NCBI RefSeq assembly: GCF_019578655.1
Contig: NC_063257.1
Location: 9,858,001 to 9,922,000, forward strand
Direction of reading: 5' to 3'
Origin: Ricinus communis
Taxonomy: Eukaryota > Streptophyta > Magnoliopsida > Malpighiales > Euphorbiaceae
DNA: 64,000 nt
Shown here: positions 37,844 through 56,700 of the stretch, one piece after another
How positions within the stretch are numbered: the stretch's first letter is position 1
How the letters are laid out: every line of letters begins with the position of its first letter
Notes under the pieces: model-generated
The model's input: only the letters and a program-made list of their open reading frames with translations
Told to the model about the DNA's origin: nothing
Databases searched by the model: none
Position numbers and translations under genes: made by a program

Positions 37844-40528
37844 TTATTCATATATTCGCTTTCTTTTTAGTAGAGTAGGAAATATGATGATAGAACCAAT
37901 AAGGAAGAGGATGGACAAAGTTTTAAAATCATAAAGATCCTTGACTGACTTGAGTTCTCCTAGAGCAAGACCAGCCTGATGATAAGAGACAGCAATGCAA
38001 CTATGAGTAAAATGGTTTAGTGATGGAACTAACTAAAAAACCTGATCAAATCATCCAAACCTTCAAATAAACATGCATGTAAGATCTAAGCACATGATTG
38101 ATTAGCCAGAGACAAAAGAAATGGAAATATAATTTAGAAACTAAATCATATTGGAGTTCTTTTCACACTTGAGCAACGGTAGCCAAAAAAAACTATAGTT
38201 TATTACTTGAATCCTAAGAGAAACACATGTATAAAATCGAATAACTTTAGTAAAAGAAAAAAGGTTGAGAAAGTGAAGAAGCACAGAAGTACTATCCAGG
38301 ATATGGGTTTGGTTAATCAACTTTTACTTTTATCATTTATCATTTTATTTTTAAAAAAGTCTTATGTTATTTAGGATAGCTCGTAGTAGAATTAATTAAT
38401 TAATATGAATTACTTAAGAGATTTTATTATTAGGATTTTCGTTTTGTTATCATCTATATTATAGTTGGGTTGGTTATGTAGGACACCTTGTTATCTTATG
38501 TGTCAAGAGTCCATAATAATTGAAGAATAATTCAAAATAAATTTCCTGTCTTTTATTCTCCATCTTTTTAAAAAAAAATCTTCTTCCTCTCTTCTCTAAC
38601 GCTTAGTCTCTCATTCATCTCTTCTTTATCCAATTTCCAATCTCTCTTTCCATATATTTTATTCTAGATTATAAATCATGCCTCAAATTCATAGGAAAGA
38701 CAAACTTTTTCCGCCCTTACTGCTATTCCAAATCTACTATAACTATCATTGACAGAAACCTCTGTAAAATGGTTTTGAGAATGTATTTCTAGTTCCAAGT
38801 TAATATATTATAGGAAAAATTACGATTTGAATCCAGCCAAATATCCTATAGGATGTACAAGAAATTTCTTAGGTTATAAACAGCCAAAACCAAATCTCTG
38901 AAGACATGAACTTACAATGAGAACGATTGGTCAGAAACCATCCACATGGAACAACAATCATTAACTATATGTATATGACCAATGTTCTAGACACTCAAAT
39001 AATTCAACAACAATGTAACTGAATGGTGCAATAGAAATCCTTTCAGGATAAAGACGAGCAACCACTAAAACTTCCAGATGAAACGGAATAAAAAGTTCCC
39101 ACCCAAAAAGAAGAAGCAAAATTAGTTTGATAACTAGCAGTTTCATAAGAACTTACCCTGACAGTGATATAGGAGGCTGGGATAAGTCCAAGCAAAGTAG
39201 CCAAAAAGAAGACATGAAATGGTATGTCTACTATTGGAGATGCCAAATTAATGAAAAGGTTTGGTAATGTTGGAGTTATCCTCAGAAAGAGCATGTAATT
39301 CAGCAACTTTTCTCTACGCTTAGCTATCTGAAAATAATGGGAAAAAAATCACAGCAGCATTAAAAAATTGTGTGGTAATACATAGTTATATGACAAATAA
39401 TTGATGCAGTAAAATTTGTTAATGTAATAGACATTACAAGGAAATACTACCTCAGCCTGAAAAACTCTCAACTTGTCAGGCCACAACCAATTAACTATAG
39501 GCCTGCCAATCAACTTGGACAAGAAAAAGCAAGAAGAGGCTCCAGCAGTAGCATTGAAGACAACTAAGAAAAGCCCTCGAACAACACCAAAAAGAGCTCC
39601 AGCTAGCAATGACATGAAAATTGTTCCAGGAATCATAAAGGTTTGCATGAAGATGTAAGTAGAGCAATAACCCAAAATGAATTGTGCAGGGTAATCTTTT
39701 GCATACGTCGCAAGATGGTCTCTGAAACAAATTAGGATCAATGTAGTTCAGGGAAAGAAAAGTTACACTTAAACATCTCAAAGATTTTATGACAAAATCA
39801 AAATGACTACAAACATGAGAATTAGAAGACCAAAACCAAAACCAGTACACGCAAACTTCAAACTATAGATCTACAGAAAGATACCTTTTGCACTTCAACA
39901 CCGCGTATAATGCCAGCCAAACATAATAATAAAACCTCATTTCTAAATCTCACCACATGCAATCATCTAAGTCCTCAGCCATGGTACTAGCACAATCTTT
40001 GCGACCAGTATTTCAACTTGAACACTCAAAATACTAGAATAACTATCAATTTCAATCAATAACACCGAATTGTCAAAGGTCAACACTTGATGTAAACCAA
40101 CATGTTTTCCCCAGGACCCAGAAAAGAAAGTCCTATAATTCTTCAAAAAAATCATAAGAAAATCAAAATCTGCAACGTACCCAGCTATAAATTAATCAAA
40201 ACCAGTAATAATTTACTAAAAAGAAATGGAATTTGCAAATAAGAAACAGATAAGAGCATTACTTGAGCAAGCGAAGATCTGAAACGGTGCGAGGAAGCTT
40301 AAGATTATCATAGACAGAAATGGGCATTGTAATATAGATACAAAATAAACCAGTTGAGAATACAAAGAATACGCCAATTGCGGCAGCGAATTCCCATCTT
40401 GTAAATGGAAACCTCTCAAATTTAAGTCTTTTAGCAGAGGGGGAGTCATCCTCTTTAGCTTTCTCTTCATCTTTCATTGTTGATCTGTTGTTTCCCATTT
40501 CTCCTGTCAAATTCCTTGCTGCTGCCAT
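37844..40528 (-). CDS. VTT/DedA family membrane protein, TMEM41-like (279 aa)
   Basis: Four exons (40263-40528, 39451-39721, 39157-39327, 37844-37975) join to 279 residues. A charged cytosolic N-terminus of about 43 residues is followed by a membrane segment (about 46-68, WEFAAAIGVFFVFSTGLFCI). The VTT (SNARE-associated Golgi/DedA) domain holds the re-entrant motif FMIPGTIFMSLLAGALFG (residues 117-134), a Gly/Ala/Ser-rich second half (NATAGASSCFFLSKLIGRP), the RITPTLPN motif, and two more hydrophobic segments ending in a basic tail (LLKRKRIYE). In animals TMEM41B is an ER phospholipid scramblase used in autophagosome and lipoprotein formation; the plant role is inferred from family. ATG was chosen at 40528; the frame continues upstream only through non-ATG codons. 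A telo-box lies upstream. Confidence 0.93.
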
Positions 40529-40570
40529 TCCAATTAAATCTGTATCTAAATTCAATACTCTGTCTTCTGT

Positions 40571-40578
40571 TTAGGGTT
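40571..40578 (-). promoter_or_regulatory. Telo-box-like element upstream of VTT-protein gene
   Basis: On the minus strand AACCCTAA lies about 45 bases before the start codon. Telo boxes (AAACCCTAA) are common near the 5' ends of plant growth-related and translation-related genes. Motif evidence only. Confidence 0.4.
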
Positions 40579-40619
40579 CAAATACTGAAACCATTGTGTA
40601 TCCAATTGGATACAATTTT

Positions 40620-43600
40620 TAAATTTTCAAAAACAGAAACAAACAATTTAATAAAAAATATATATATTATGAATTTGGGTTCTTAATAATTTATTTATAT
40701 ATAATTTTTGGTTAGTGGAGAATGAATTAAGCCCTAAGAAACAGATCTTTTAGTATAATTATTTTTATCATAATTTTGAAGAGAAGATTGAGAAGTTGCC
40801 GAGAGCTCAACGCTCTTTTATTTGTGTTTGTGTTGCTCTAAATACAAGTGTTCCTCATTTGGAATAAACCATGAATATTGGTCAATTTATACTCTAATTT
40901 CTATACAGAATTTCCAGAGTTTCTTTTTTCTTCTTTTCTACTTTATTAATACATTTGATTTTTAATTCGTCTTATGATTTGTTAATGAATATCAAAATTA
41001 AATTATAAGGGTTGATGACTTTATTAGGTGCGATGTTCATCAGAAATTCTTTTAAATTTTATAATTTATGTTATCTTTTATTGAAATTTATTAAAAATTT
41101 TATTTTATTTTATTTAGAGATATATTAAGACATTTATTTTATTTGAGAAATTATACGAGAAAAAATAAAATTAAAAAATATTTTTATTATTATAAAATAT
41201 ATTGGTTTACTAATTTAAAATTTATTTTAAATTTTAATTATATTTATTAAAATATAATTTAATTATAACAAATTTTAGAAAATATATAAACTTCCATTTT
41301 AATCAAACCAATTAAATTTTATATTTATAAATGAATCTCATAAATTTTATAGATAGTCTAATGGACACATAATTTTTGACAATTTGGTTACTTTAATATT
41401 TTAAATTTCAGTTTAACTTGATAAGACCGTATAACTTATATTTTTTGTCATATTTAAACACTTTTTTGATAATGTGGCTTTATTCAATATGTCCACGTGT
41501 ATATTGTGTAGATGTTCTAATATTATCATTAAATAGCATTCTTCAGGTGTTTATTAGGTTAAAAGAAAAATTAAAAGTGTTTAAAAAATTATAAAAATAT
41601 AGTTTAGACATTCGTTAGGTTAAATTAACGGCTACATAGTGTTTAATTGAAATTCATAAAATTTATAAAATTTATTTATAAATTTAAAATTAATATATTC
41701 TGAATTGAGTGAAAGTTAATTTAATTTTTATATAATTAAATCTGTATGGAATTCATTATAGCAAAACTAAATTTAATAAAATATACAAGAATTCTATATG
41801 AATTCCACACTAGTAAGTCAATACATTCTATAACACTAAAACATTTATTTCAATCTTATTATTTTTATTTTATTTTTTCTTTCATGTCTTTTCTCAAATG
41901 AAATAAATTTAAATAATTAAATGAGTAAAATTCTAGTATCTAATACATATTTTTATTTTTTATGAATTTAAATCAAATATAATATTATAAAAAATATATA
42001 ATTTTAACCGATTTTTTATTTTAAATTATATAATTGATTATTTAATAAATTATTATAATACTGTTATTTTAACTACGTTGTGCATATCAGTAAATAAATA
42101 TATCAAGTGTATAAAACAACAATATAATAGTAATATATTCAATTTTGCTAATAGTGTAAATTATTCTACTAATTTATTAGGATTAATATCAGGCATTCGA
42201 AGTTCTAAATAATAAATAATAAATTACAAGTATGTTATTTTATATTTCTTTAATAAAATTGTGGTTGCACATGTCATGGATTAATAAGAAATTGAAATTT
42301 CTTTTATATTTCTATTAATTTCATTGAATATTCTTGGCATCAATATTTCTATAGTTTTCATTGAATATTCTTGAGAGCATGCATCATCAAATAATTGGGT
42401 GAATTTCATTTTACAGAGGAGCACCAACATTCATTTGGTGAGCACCTAACATAACAAAACTGTATGTATATGGTAGAGGTCCCTCTTCATGGCATATTCC
42501 ATATGCAACTTTAGCAACAAAAGCTAGAGTAAGCTAAAGCTTAGATTCCATATGTACTGAACAGAGTTAAAATATTATTTGATTTTAAACTAACCCTAAT
42601 TGCATATATTTGTTCATATTTTTATACAAAAAGGCTTCTCTAGGATAAACTTAAAAATTAATAGTAGTTTGACCCAATCCATAATTTTGTTTTTATTTTG
42701 TAGAGAAAGCCTCATGGCACATAAATATAAAAAATTCTTATCTAATGTCTCATTAAATAGATAGATGATATATACATATTTACTAGTTTTAAATAGTATA
42801 GTATGTGTTAATTATCCAATATTAAAAATGAATTGATTAAATGGAATCCTGTCAACAGGCAGAGAAACCATTGTGTCGCTTGTGTTTATTAATTTTCTAA
42901 CCACAGCTAACCTTTGGAAACTGGTCTGTGGTGCTGTAATTGGAGAAGAGTAATTAGTTTGTTCTGCACAAAAGCTGAAGGGAAAATTCTGTTGCAGAAG
43001 ATTCCCAGATGGTTCTGTTAGCCACTGTGTGATCAGTGTATATATGATGAGAGAATAATGTCAGGATAATTGGGATTTCTGTTTTTAGGAATTTTCTGGG
43101 AGGTGGCATTTGGAAGTGTTGAGAAGAGTTTTCTAAGATATAGCATACCAGTGTAGGTGTTTTTGTTTTAGCTGCAATTTTTTAATCAGTTAACAGCAGA
43201 GTTCAGTTCCCTTTCTTTTTAATCATTAAATATCCTTTCTGGTTTGCTGACAAAAGAAAAAAAAATGCATGTCCAAAGTGGGCTTTATGGGTTTTATTTT
43301 GAGTGAAGACGAGGATTTATCATGCTTCATTAATAAGATTTAAACCCTTATAATTGACAAGCAAACTTCACAGAGTATTTTATGTATTTAAAATAAGATC
43401 AAAATTGAACTAATAATACTGTTGATTTACTGTAAAACACAACAAATTTTCCAAAAGGGTGAGCAAATAATAGTCAGAAAATAGAATTTTACAGAAAGAC
43501 AACTATTTATTATGGACAAAATGGCCATTACATTTCGGAAAGACACCTCCTACAATACCATGGCTACAAAACCGACGATGTTAGCATTGCCACATAATTT

Positions 43601-43906
43601 ACTGCTTCTGTCATAACATGATATGCTTGATGTGTTGCTGCTTCTGTTGAAACAGTCACATTGATCCTGCAGTTGAACTTCTTAAAGGATAGATGAATTG
43701 TTACTGTCCAACAGCAGGGGTAGATAGATTGTTATTGTTGAGCTCCACGAGAGTAAATCAGCATATATAAAATTTCATCAAAACTAAAACTACTAGAAAC
43801 CTTCCAACCCAGCAAGAAAGATACCTTCAAGAACTTAGCTGTAGCATTCTGTTACTCGTTACTGCATCTTGCTTAGCTATACAATTGAACGTTTTCAGTT
43901 ACCATC
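40620..43906. other. AT-rich intergenic region between VTT and CDPK genes
   Basis: Up to about 42400 it is almost pure A/T. An inverted copy of the dispersed repeat lies at about 42758-42835. A less AT-rich segment (about 42860-43200) has no coding frame; it could be CDPK downstream sequence or a decayed element. No gene can be supported. Confidence 0.55.
42758..42835 (-). repeat. Dispersed MITE-like repeat, copy C (inverted)
   Basis: Read on the minus strand it matches the copies at about 1251-1340 and 23550-23645 (GGAT-ATTAA core followed by TATTTAAAACTAGTAAATATG). It marks the same dispersed element in opposite orientation. Confidence 0.55.
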
Positions 43907-49063
<5,157 letters not shown>

Positions 49064-51196
49064 TGTATGCAACTGCAAGATCTCTCTCTCAAAGAATTTG
49101 GGATTGGATCTAACCTTTTTCTCTCTTCTAATTTTTCTCTGTTAACTTGAGGAAACGAGAACTTCTGTTTTTTAGGAATTCCTTTTCTCCTTCAACTCTT
49201 AAAATTTTATTTGTTTTATATATATATATATTAGCATCTTTGTATTCCCCTCAATTCTTTTAGTAGTGGCAATTTAATTAAGAAAATAAACGTTAAAAGT
49301 AATTGTTGTTGAGATTTAAATTTATAAATAATTTCGATACTTCTGCGAGTAAAATCTTTAAGCAAGTAAAATTATTAAAATGTATTTTAAATTGTTCATA
49401 GATAATTTAAATTTTTGATTTATATTATTTAAATTATAGTTAATAAATTAAATAATTTTATAATAGAATATTAAAGTCATGTATATGACTCGAATAAATA
49501 AATTAGACATATAATCAAAATCTAAGACAATATTTTTGAAAGTCAGCTTCTAATAAAATATAGTATGAAATTATTAATAAAACATAGAAAATCAAATTAT
49601 ATAAATTAAGTGGGACCACACTTATCATTGGTTGAGATGATGGAGCCCTCATATTTTCTTATTAAGAATAAGAAGACGTCTCCTTTAAAAGTTGTATTTC
49701 TAAGGGTCAACTTTGCCTCTCAATATGGAGTAATTTAGCGATTTATCAAATTTTAATTCTATGCCCAATTTATCAAAAGTGGCCATTTAATTTATAAAAA
49801 AAATTGAATTTAGTCCTCTTACTAAATATCAAACTTTAAAAACATATTTTTGTTAATCGAATTGGAGTAAAATTACTTAAATTTTGCATAATTTAATCTT
49901 AATGTCTAATAAAACTTAATAATTACTAATTACAATATTAGTTAATAATAATTAATAATTAATAGATTTTAATTATAATAATGTATTATCTATAAAACTA
50001 ATTAGCATTATAAAATTACATAAACAGTAAATATAAAAAAATTATAATAGAAATATTTTAAATAATTTAACATTTTAGATTAAAGTAATTTTAAGGATAT
50101 TAAGTGATATATATATATATATAGTTCACCAATTCAACCTATTATTTTAGAGATTAAAATTTAGATTAGATTAGAAAAACTATTAAGTTGTTATTTTTAT
50201 TAAAAATTATGATTTTAATATTATTAGGATGTAAGCTTTTCGTTTAATTTTATGAAATTATAACGACATAATCTTAATAATATTATTTAGTTACTTTGAT
50301 CGACATTAAGACTAAATGTTCTTAAATAATTTATAGATATAATTCAATAAAAGTTCACTTTACAGATTACTTGTTATGCGAAATGCGCAGATAAAATTAA
50401 ATTTTTAAATATAAATTAATGTAATTAATATTTCTCTAAGTATTAGATATTTTAATGAGAATAAATTAGCTATACCCCATATATTGTGTAGCCCTTTGGA
50501 CCTTGTATGGATAAAAGAATAAATTAACCATTTTTGACAAGTTTCTATATGATAAATTAGCTAAAAAGTCAAAAACTAAATTAAGGGGGCAATTTGACAC
50601 TTTAGCCTTCTCATTTGTCATTGCTTTGGAAAAGAAAAATAATAAGTAAGCCCCTCATGTTCATACAGAAATCCCTAATATTCAAAATTCATTATATGGG
50701 CTCTTATCCAAATCTTTTGATAGCTAAGGGACTTCATTAAGAAAGCTGATGCGAAGTGAAAAGAGTCCCACTTAATTCCTCATATTGATTTTAAGAGCAA
50801 AATCATCAATCAATCATTGCCTCTTATTATTCAACAAAAGCAGCAACAACCGACAATGCCAAGACAAATCCAATTGTCAAAGAGGATTTAGGGTTCAAGG
50901 CTCCAAAGCAAAGCTCTTATGGGTGCCCTTACTATTTGGTAAAAATCAAAACCACATTAAAAGTAGACAACAACTGTATATAATAACAAAAATAAAAGTA
51001 GACATGTAAATTTTTGATCCAGAGAGACTTATAAAGTATATAGAACTGGAAGGATAAGTAGAAGAAATACATATATATATGTATTAGATCCGAAGCTTTC
51101 TTACCACACACATTACATTTGATTACATGGAAAACTGTTTTTTTTTTTATGCATATTTTGGAAGTTTATTCTGTGATAAGGAGTTTGAAAGTAATA
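49064..51196. other. AT-rich spacer between CDPK and I9-inhibitor genes
   Basis: The first 100-150 bases are CDPK 5' flanking sequence with CT-rich patches. The rest is AT-rich, with (TA)n tracts near 49220 and 50108, and no supported exon. Confidence 0.6.
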
Positions 51197-52488
51197 TTAG
51201 TGCAGCTTTGCGGCTCCTGAATGCAGCTGAACTGTCCTGCTGGGAACAACTTGAAGAACACCAGGTTGTTCTGCAAGATAAGCATAACAGCATGAAAATG
51301 TTATCATTATTTCTTATTCTTATTATTAATAATCATAGAAAGGGCACAAAATGGAAGTATTACACAGTTCCCACTCCTAATTAAAAAGATATGAATTCAT
51401 AAGTAGAAAGTGCAACTGATGCATACAATGCTCTTGAAATCACATTGGAGTAATAAAAGTGGGAGCATTTCGAATATAAATTAAAAAACCAAATATTATA
51501 TATATATATAAAGAAACAGAAAAGACAATTGTGCAAGAAAGGCATGCAAATGCATATGAAATCAACTTAGGAATGAGGAAAAAGATCTCCGAGAACAATT
51601 TTGCACAAGCATGGTGCAATTGAGAAAAAAATATTGCCCTATATGAAGCACATGCCACTTTATTCTGTACCATTTTTAACAGCCCCACATACATACACAT
51701 ATACAGACAGCCTAAAAAAAGGATCATTTCAATTGGTGAAATTGATGTACTTCCACATTTGAAACAATACATGCTTGAAATAAGAAACACTACTATCAAA
51801 TTACAGCAGCAAAACCAGTATCTTTTTCTGATATTTTTAAAACAATGATTGCCAGAAAAACCCCAAATCTCTACCTTTAGAATGTGCCAAACACATTTAA
51901 AAAATGCCATGCCTGTTAAACTGGCAATAGGATGTAATAAAATAAGATTAGAATTTTTTTTTTTTTAAACCCTAATCTTCCACTAGATCACAAAACAAAA
52001 ATTCATTTCAGCCAGCGCAATTGTTAAAAAAAAAAAAGAAAAAGAAAAAGAAGGAGAAGCCACTTACTAGAGATTTGGGCAACTTGCTCAGGAGTAAGCT
52101 TAGCAGAGAATCCACTAGCAGCAGTCTTATAACTATAAACCAAAGCCTCCTTTGCAGCCTCATCACTTCAAATTCTCAACGGGAATTTAAATCCCACAAA
52201 AACCAATCAAAAGATCGCGATTCGCATCAACAACTAAAATCAATCGCTAATACAAATTTTACACACGTACCTGCCGAGGACAGAAGTTAGGGTTCTGATA
52301 TGGTAGGCCTCAGGCTCCTCATCCTGCGGCCTCTCCGTGTACACAATATGAACCGCGGCTTCCGAAGGAGCAGAAGAAGAATCCGCCATCTTGATCAGAG
52401 AGAATACGATAAACGCGAGCAACAGCAAAAGCAGGTTCCGTGATGGTGATGATGATGATGATGATGATGGGTTTCTGATTTTCTGCAT
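51197..52488 (-). CDS. Subtilisin propeptide-like (I9) inhibitor, SPI-1-like (129 aa)
   Basis: Three exons (52271-52488, 52068-52165, 51197-51270) give 129 residues. A Ser run (8-14) precedes a hydrophobic segment (about 19-32, LLLLLLAFIVFSLI), a probable signal peptide or anchor. The peptidase inhibitor I9 domain follows (about 46-123): VHIVYTERPQDEEPEAYHI, LTSVLGSDEAAKEALVYSYK, SGFSAKLTPEQVAQISKQPG and VLQVVPSRTVQLHS. This is the fold of subtilase prodomains, here with no protease attached. Arabidopsis SPI-1 (At1g71950, from memory) is a stand-alone high-affinity subtilase inhibitor of similar size. An internal Met34 (MADSSSAPS) in a better initiation context would give a 96-residue form without the hydrophobic segment. 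Last residues are AAKLH. Confidence 0.92.
52442..52469 (-). repeat. In-frame (TCA)n microsatellite coding a Ser run
   Basis: GAT repeats on the plus strand read as TCA/TCC serine codons in exon 1 of the I9 inhibitor (residues 8-14). Length change in steps of three would alter the Ser run without a frameshift. Confidence 0.85.
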
Positions 52489-53789
52489 CGCTTATTTATA
52501 ATTGCAGAGAAGAAAATTCTATTTGGGATTTTATTTTTCCTAAATTTTTTAATTTTAATTTTAATTTTAATTTTACTACCATGACTTTCCTTTTATTCCT
52601 AAATCTTAACAGTTAAGTTAATAAATTATTATTATTATTATTATTATTTGTTGTTTTTATCGTCTTACGAAGTGAAGAGAGTCTGATTAATATGTGTTGG
52701 AAACTCCGCGTTTTGATCCTGTGTGTTGGCGTGGTGTTTGTGTCTGTGGTCACGTTTGTCCAGTGTGTCTCCTTTTTAAGCTTTTGTTTTTATTTACATT
52801 TGGCGCATATATATATATATTTGCCTTATCCAAATATAATATGATCCGACAGCCGATACTAAATCAAATACGGCTCTCAAAATATCAAACCCGTCAACAA
52901 AAGTGAGTAATAATATCAGCCTTTTCCTTCAATTGTACGAGTCATATGTTAATTGTTTATCTTCTTTTTTCTTTTATACAGCATATTGAATGGTAAGACA
53001 CTTCCTAGCAGTATTTTTATACGCATTTTTATAAAATTATAAATTAATAATTTTATATTTTAATTTATCTGCAATCAGTGTATTATAATATTTAATCACT
53101 TTTTATTGGAGAAAAAATAATAAAAGAAATTCAACTCTTAAAATTAAAAGAAAAACAAATAGAAAAATAATAAATGTTCTTAAAACCATATAATTTTTAA
53201 TGACGTGTCCCGATATTCGTACTTTAAACGAAGAACAAGTTTCTGATCCGTTTTTCTAATTAACATTAAACCAATAACTAAAGTTTGAAGTTGTCAAATC
53301 GGCCCCGCCGACGGATTACAGCTTGACAACTTCGGCGAGATATCTTGTGATCTAATAATCACTTCTGAGAAAACAGCAGCAGCAAGTTATCTGCTCTGCT
53401 GAATAGTATCTGGCAAGTGCAATGCAATCTTAAAGCATAACAAAATCTCTATACGTATCTGATAATAATAATTACAAGTAAATTAGTTTAAATATTACTT
53501 CTGTACAGGAGCTTGTCTGCACAAGTAGTTCAGCTATTGATGGCCCTGCATCAAGACAGAGCTGCTGATTAACCCCTGTCAAAACCTGCATGTCTTCAAC
53601 ATCAAACTACCCGCAATTCTTTCATCTTCATTGCCTTCCGTCAGCTCCGCTACTATGGGCCTTCAGCAAAGCCTGACGTCAATATGCTGCAAACAATCTT
53701 CAACTATATGCAATCATATGCTACTTTTTTGTATGAGATGCAAATATTACAGGATGGGATCCACAGCGTCTAGAGATAAAATTTTCGAG
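52489..53789. other. Intergenic region between I9 inhibitor and EDRF1-like genes
   Basis: It contains an ATT microsatellite (about 52628-52648) and a perfect 11-base inverted repeat (53287-53297 GAAGTTGTCAA with 53323-53333) around a relatively GC-rich loop. The last few hundred bases are probably the 3' UTR of the EDRF1-like gene. No exon is supported. Confidence 0.55.
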
Positions 53790-56700
53790 TTAGGATGTCC
53801 ACAAAGTGTTCATAGCATGTAACTGACTGAAATCAGTACATTTCAAGGACATCTTATAGAGCTCCCTGAGTTTCCCAGCATCAGGCCTGTTGGATGCTGA
53901 GGCAGTCTGGACAGCAGTTGAAGATCTATTTGTATTTACAAAAAGTGTCGAGGCTAACATTTTCTTTAAAAGCATCTGCAAATGACCCCAAAATTTGCCA
54001 TGCACCTCAGGGTTATCAACTTCAAAAGAATCTGGAACTGTTTCAGATACATACCGTCCTTCAAGCATGCGTGATAGGGCTAATTCTAGCATCTGGAACA
54101 TGAGCTATTCATCAGTATCATTCAATAAGTATAATAATGAATATACACAGCGCTTCTTCGGAAACTTCAGAAACCAAAATGTAACTGAGATAATAAACTG
54201 ACATCACATCATGGCTCCAGTAAGATTATTGCATCAGACAACAAAATAGTCGTGAAATACCTGATATGCACTCCATCTCTTTCGCTATATCAAAATGCAT
54301 CAATGGACAAGACGATCATGAAAATGACATCGAATACCCACAAATTAAAGCCAGATAGACTCTCATCTCAGAACCAACAGAAAAAAAAAATCAAAAGAAA
54401 AAAAAATCCCAATATTCATCATGGACAAAGAAAGAGAAATAGCAGAATGTCTTTGCTTCAATGCTTGATGTATATGTTTGTTCATCTATCTTAAACAGTT
54501 AAACCTAAGACCAGCCCTAGTGGTAATTAATCAGCCACTAGCTACCACAAAAAAGTCAATCATTACGGTACATAGAACACAAAAAATTAAGTAAAACATC
54601 TGAAGTACTATTATTATTTGAGCAATGAAGCTAAGTCGGATCTAGAAGATTCAGAAATTGATAGTTCAGCTTATGACAAAGAAGTGTCTTATATTTGCCA
54701 CTTTTTATCTTCTGTATCGAAGTATTAACCAGTCTAATGAAAAACCAACCTATCATTAAAAGTCGCAATCATTACTTTGGAAAGGAAGATATCAATACTC
54801 TGCTGCCATTAAAGTGAAAAAGAAAGTTCAAGAACGTACTGCATTGGAGTGGAAAGCACTAGAGAGGCTTAATGAAAGAGCTGATCTCTCTGTAAGAATA
54901 GTCAGGTACATTGTCGGATGTGTCTTTGGGCCATAAAAGTCTGTTGCTTTTTGCCAGTTCCTTTCGGCCAAGGAAGCATATTGCTTGACTCGTTGAATAA
55001 TGCTGTTTTCACCTTTAGGCAAGTTGCTTTTCTTCTGATCTGACTCCAAAAATCTCAAACAGCAATCCCGTTGATAGCAAGCAAGCTGAAAGTAAGCAAA
55101 AGCAGCTTCCTGTTTGCGTAATTCACCGAGAGATTCATACACAGCCAATGCCTCCCTAATGGCATCATTAGCTGAAATCTCATGCTTCCTCAATTCTCTC
55201 CTCTCTTTTTTCTCACTATCACTAATGTGCAAAAAATTCATATCTTCTAAGGCTCCATTCTCATAAACTTCTGCAGTAGTATCCTCTCTTGCCAAAAGCA
55301 TGCCGAGCCTCAGATACGTATGAGCAAATTGAGTACATACTTCATTCCTCAAGCTGCTTGACCCCAAGTCTTTGTCTTCTTTAATAGCACTGAGTTCAGA
55401 TTTTGCTGCCCCATAATATCTCAATGCTTCACAGTATTCCAATTTTGCAGTTTGCAAAACTTGCTTGCATGCATTATGAAAGATAGCATGTGATTTAAAA
55501 CTTGCATATTTTGATACCGTTTCTTCAGCCAATGCTCGCCTGCCATGGCCCAAATTACAATTGATTAGAATAATGTTGGAGTAATCAGAAACTTTTCTGA
55601 ATGCTGTTATGGCATCAGCAAATGCAAGTTCAGCCTTGGTCAACTCTCTTCGTTCAAGCCTATTTCGCCCCAGTTCATTGCAAACCCACCCTATCTTTTT
55701 AAACACAGATTGCAATTCAGCTGAACCTGTAGGAAGTCCTGCCAATGCTTTTCTGGCTTCTTCATAGCAACTTAGAGCAATAGAAAGATTGTATTCTACA
55801 TCTCCAACAACAAAATCTCTAAGATACTTAAATATCCCACCACTCTTTACTTTAGGTATCTCTTTTGAAGTGGCTTGGTTTCGACATGGCACCATAAACC
55901 CTTCATGCATTTCAAAACTACCCTGCTGTCCATTGTCAGAATTAGAAGGTGCCGAGGAATTTATTTCGAGGTCATTATCTACCATTTCAGAAGCTTCTAG
56001 TGGAGCATCTCCACTTCTATTGATCTGATGATATACACTATTAGAACTTATCGTATTCTCCACTCTGTGATGACTGCGACCATTATCAGAGTCTCCATGG
56101 TAAGTGGAACTCTTTGCAGAAGATCTTTTACCATGCTTCCTACTATAGACTAGAGAGTGCTTATCTCTGCTGCTACTGCTAGCACTGCTTCCACTGCTTG
56201 CCCTATCACTCTGGCAGCTGCAGTTCACCAAGGAACATGAGCTGCAATTCTGAACATACTGACCCAGCTTCCTCTTTAGTCTTTGGACTTCCTTCACAAC
56301 CTCAGATGACATTCTCAACTCTCCTGCAGAAGGCTTTCTGTCTGATTGTATTGAAAGCTCTTTACCCTTTATAAAACGAAACTCAACATAAACATCTCCA
56401 ACCAGTGTCCATGCCTTGGCCCAGAAAATGTAAGTGGAAGACAAGCAATCAAAAGCAAGAGAATCATCAGTAGAGCTGGTTTTTACTTCTTTTGCATCAC
56501 CAATATATGATATTTTCTTAGCATTTTTATCATTGCATTTTGTTAGGGATGAATTGTTAATAATTGAGGAAATAAACCTCACGTCCTCCAAATGTTGTGG
56601 CATTGATCCATAAACCAAGCATGCTAACTCTATTACTTTCAGAGTTTGATGCAACTGGTTATCCTCCATATAAGCTTGTCCTAGTGCCAAATAAGATTCT

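Noticed and set aside
39491..39850. 119-codon minus-strand frame in the VTT gene
   Set aside because: An out-of-frame reading of exon 2; the other frame carries the conserved VTT motifs.
42860..43200. Less AT-rich segment as a possible gene or microRNA precursor
   Set aside because: No sustained frame, and only short hairpins such as CCACAG/CTGTGG; no known microRNA sequence recognised.
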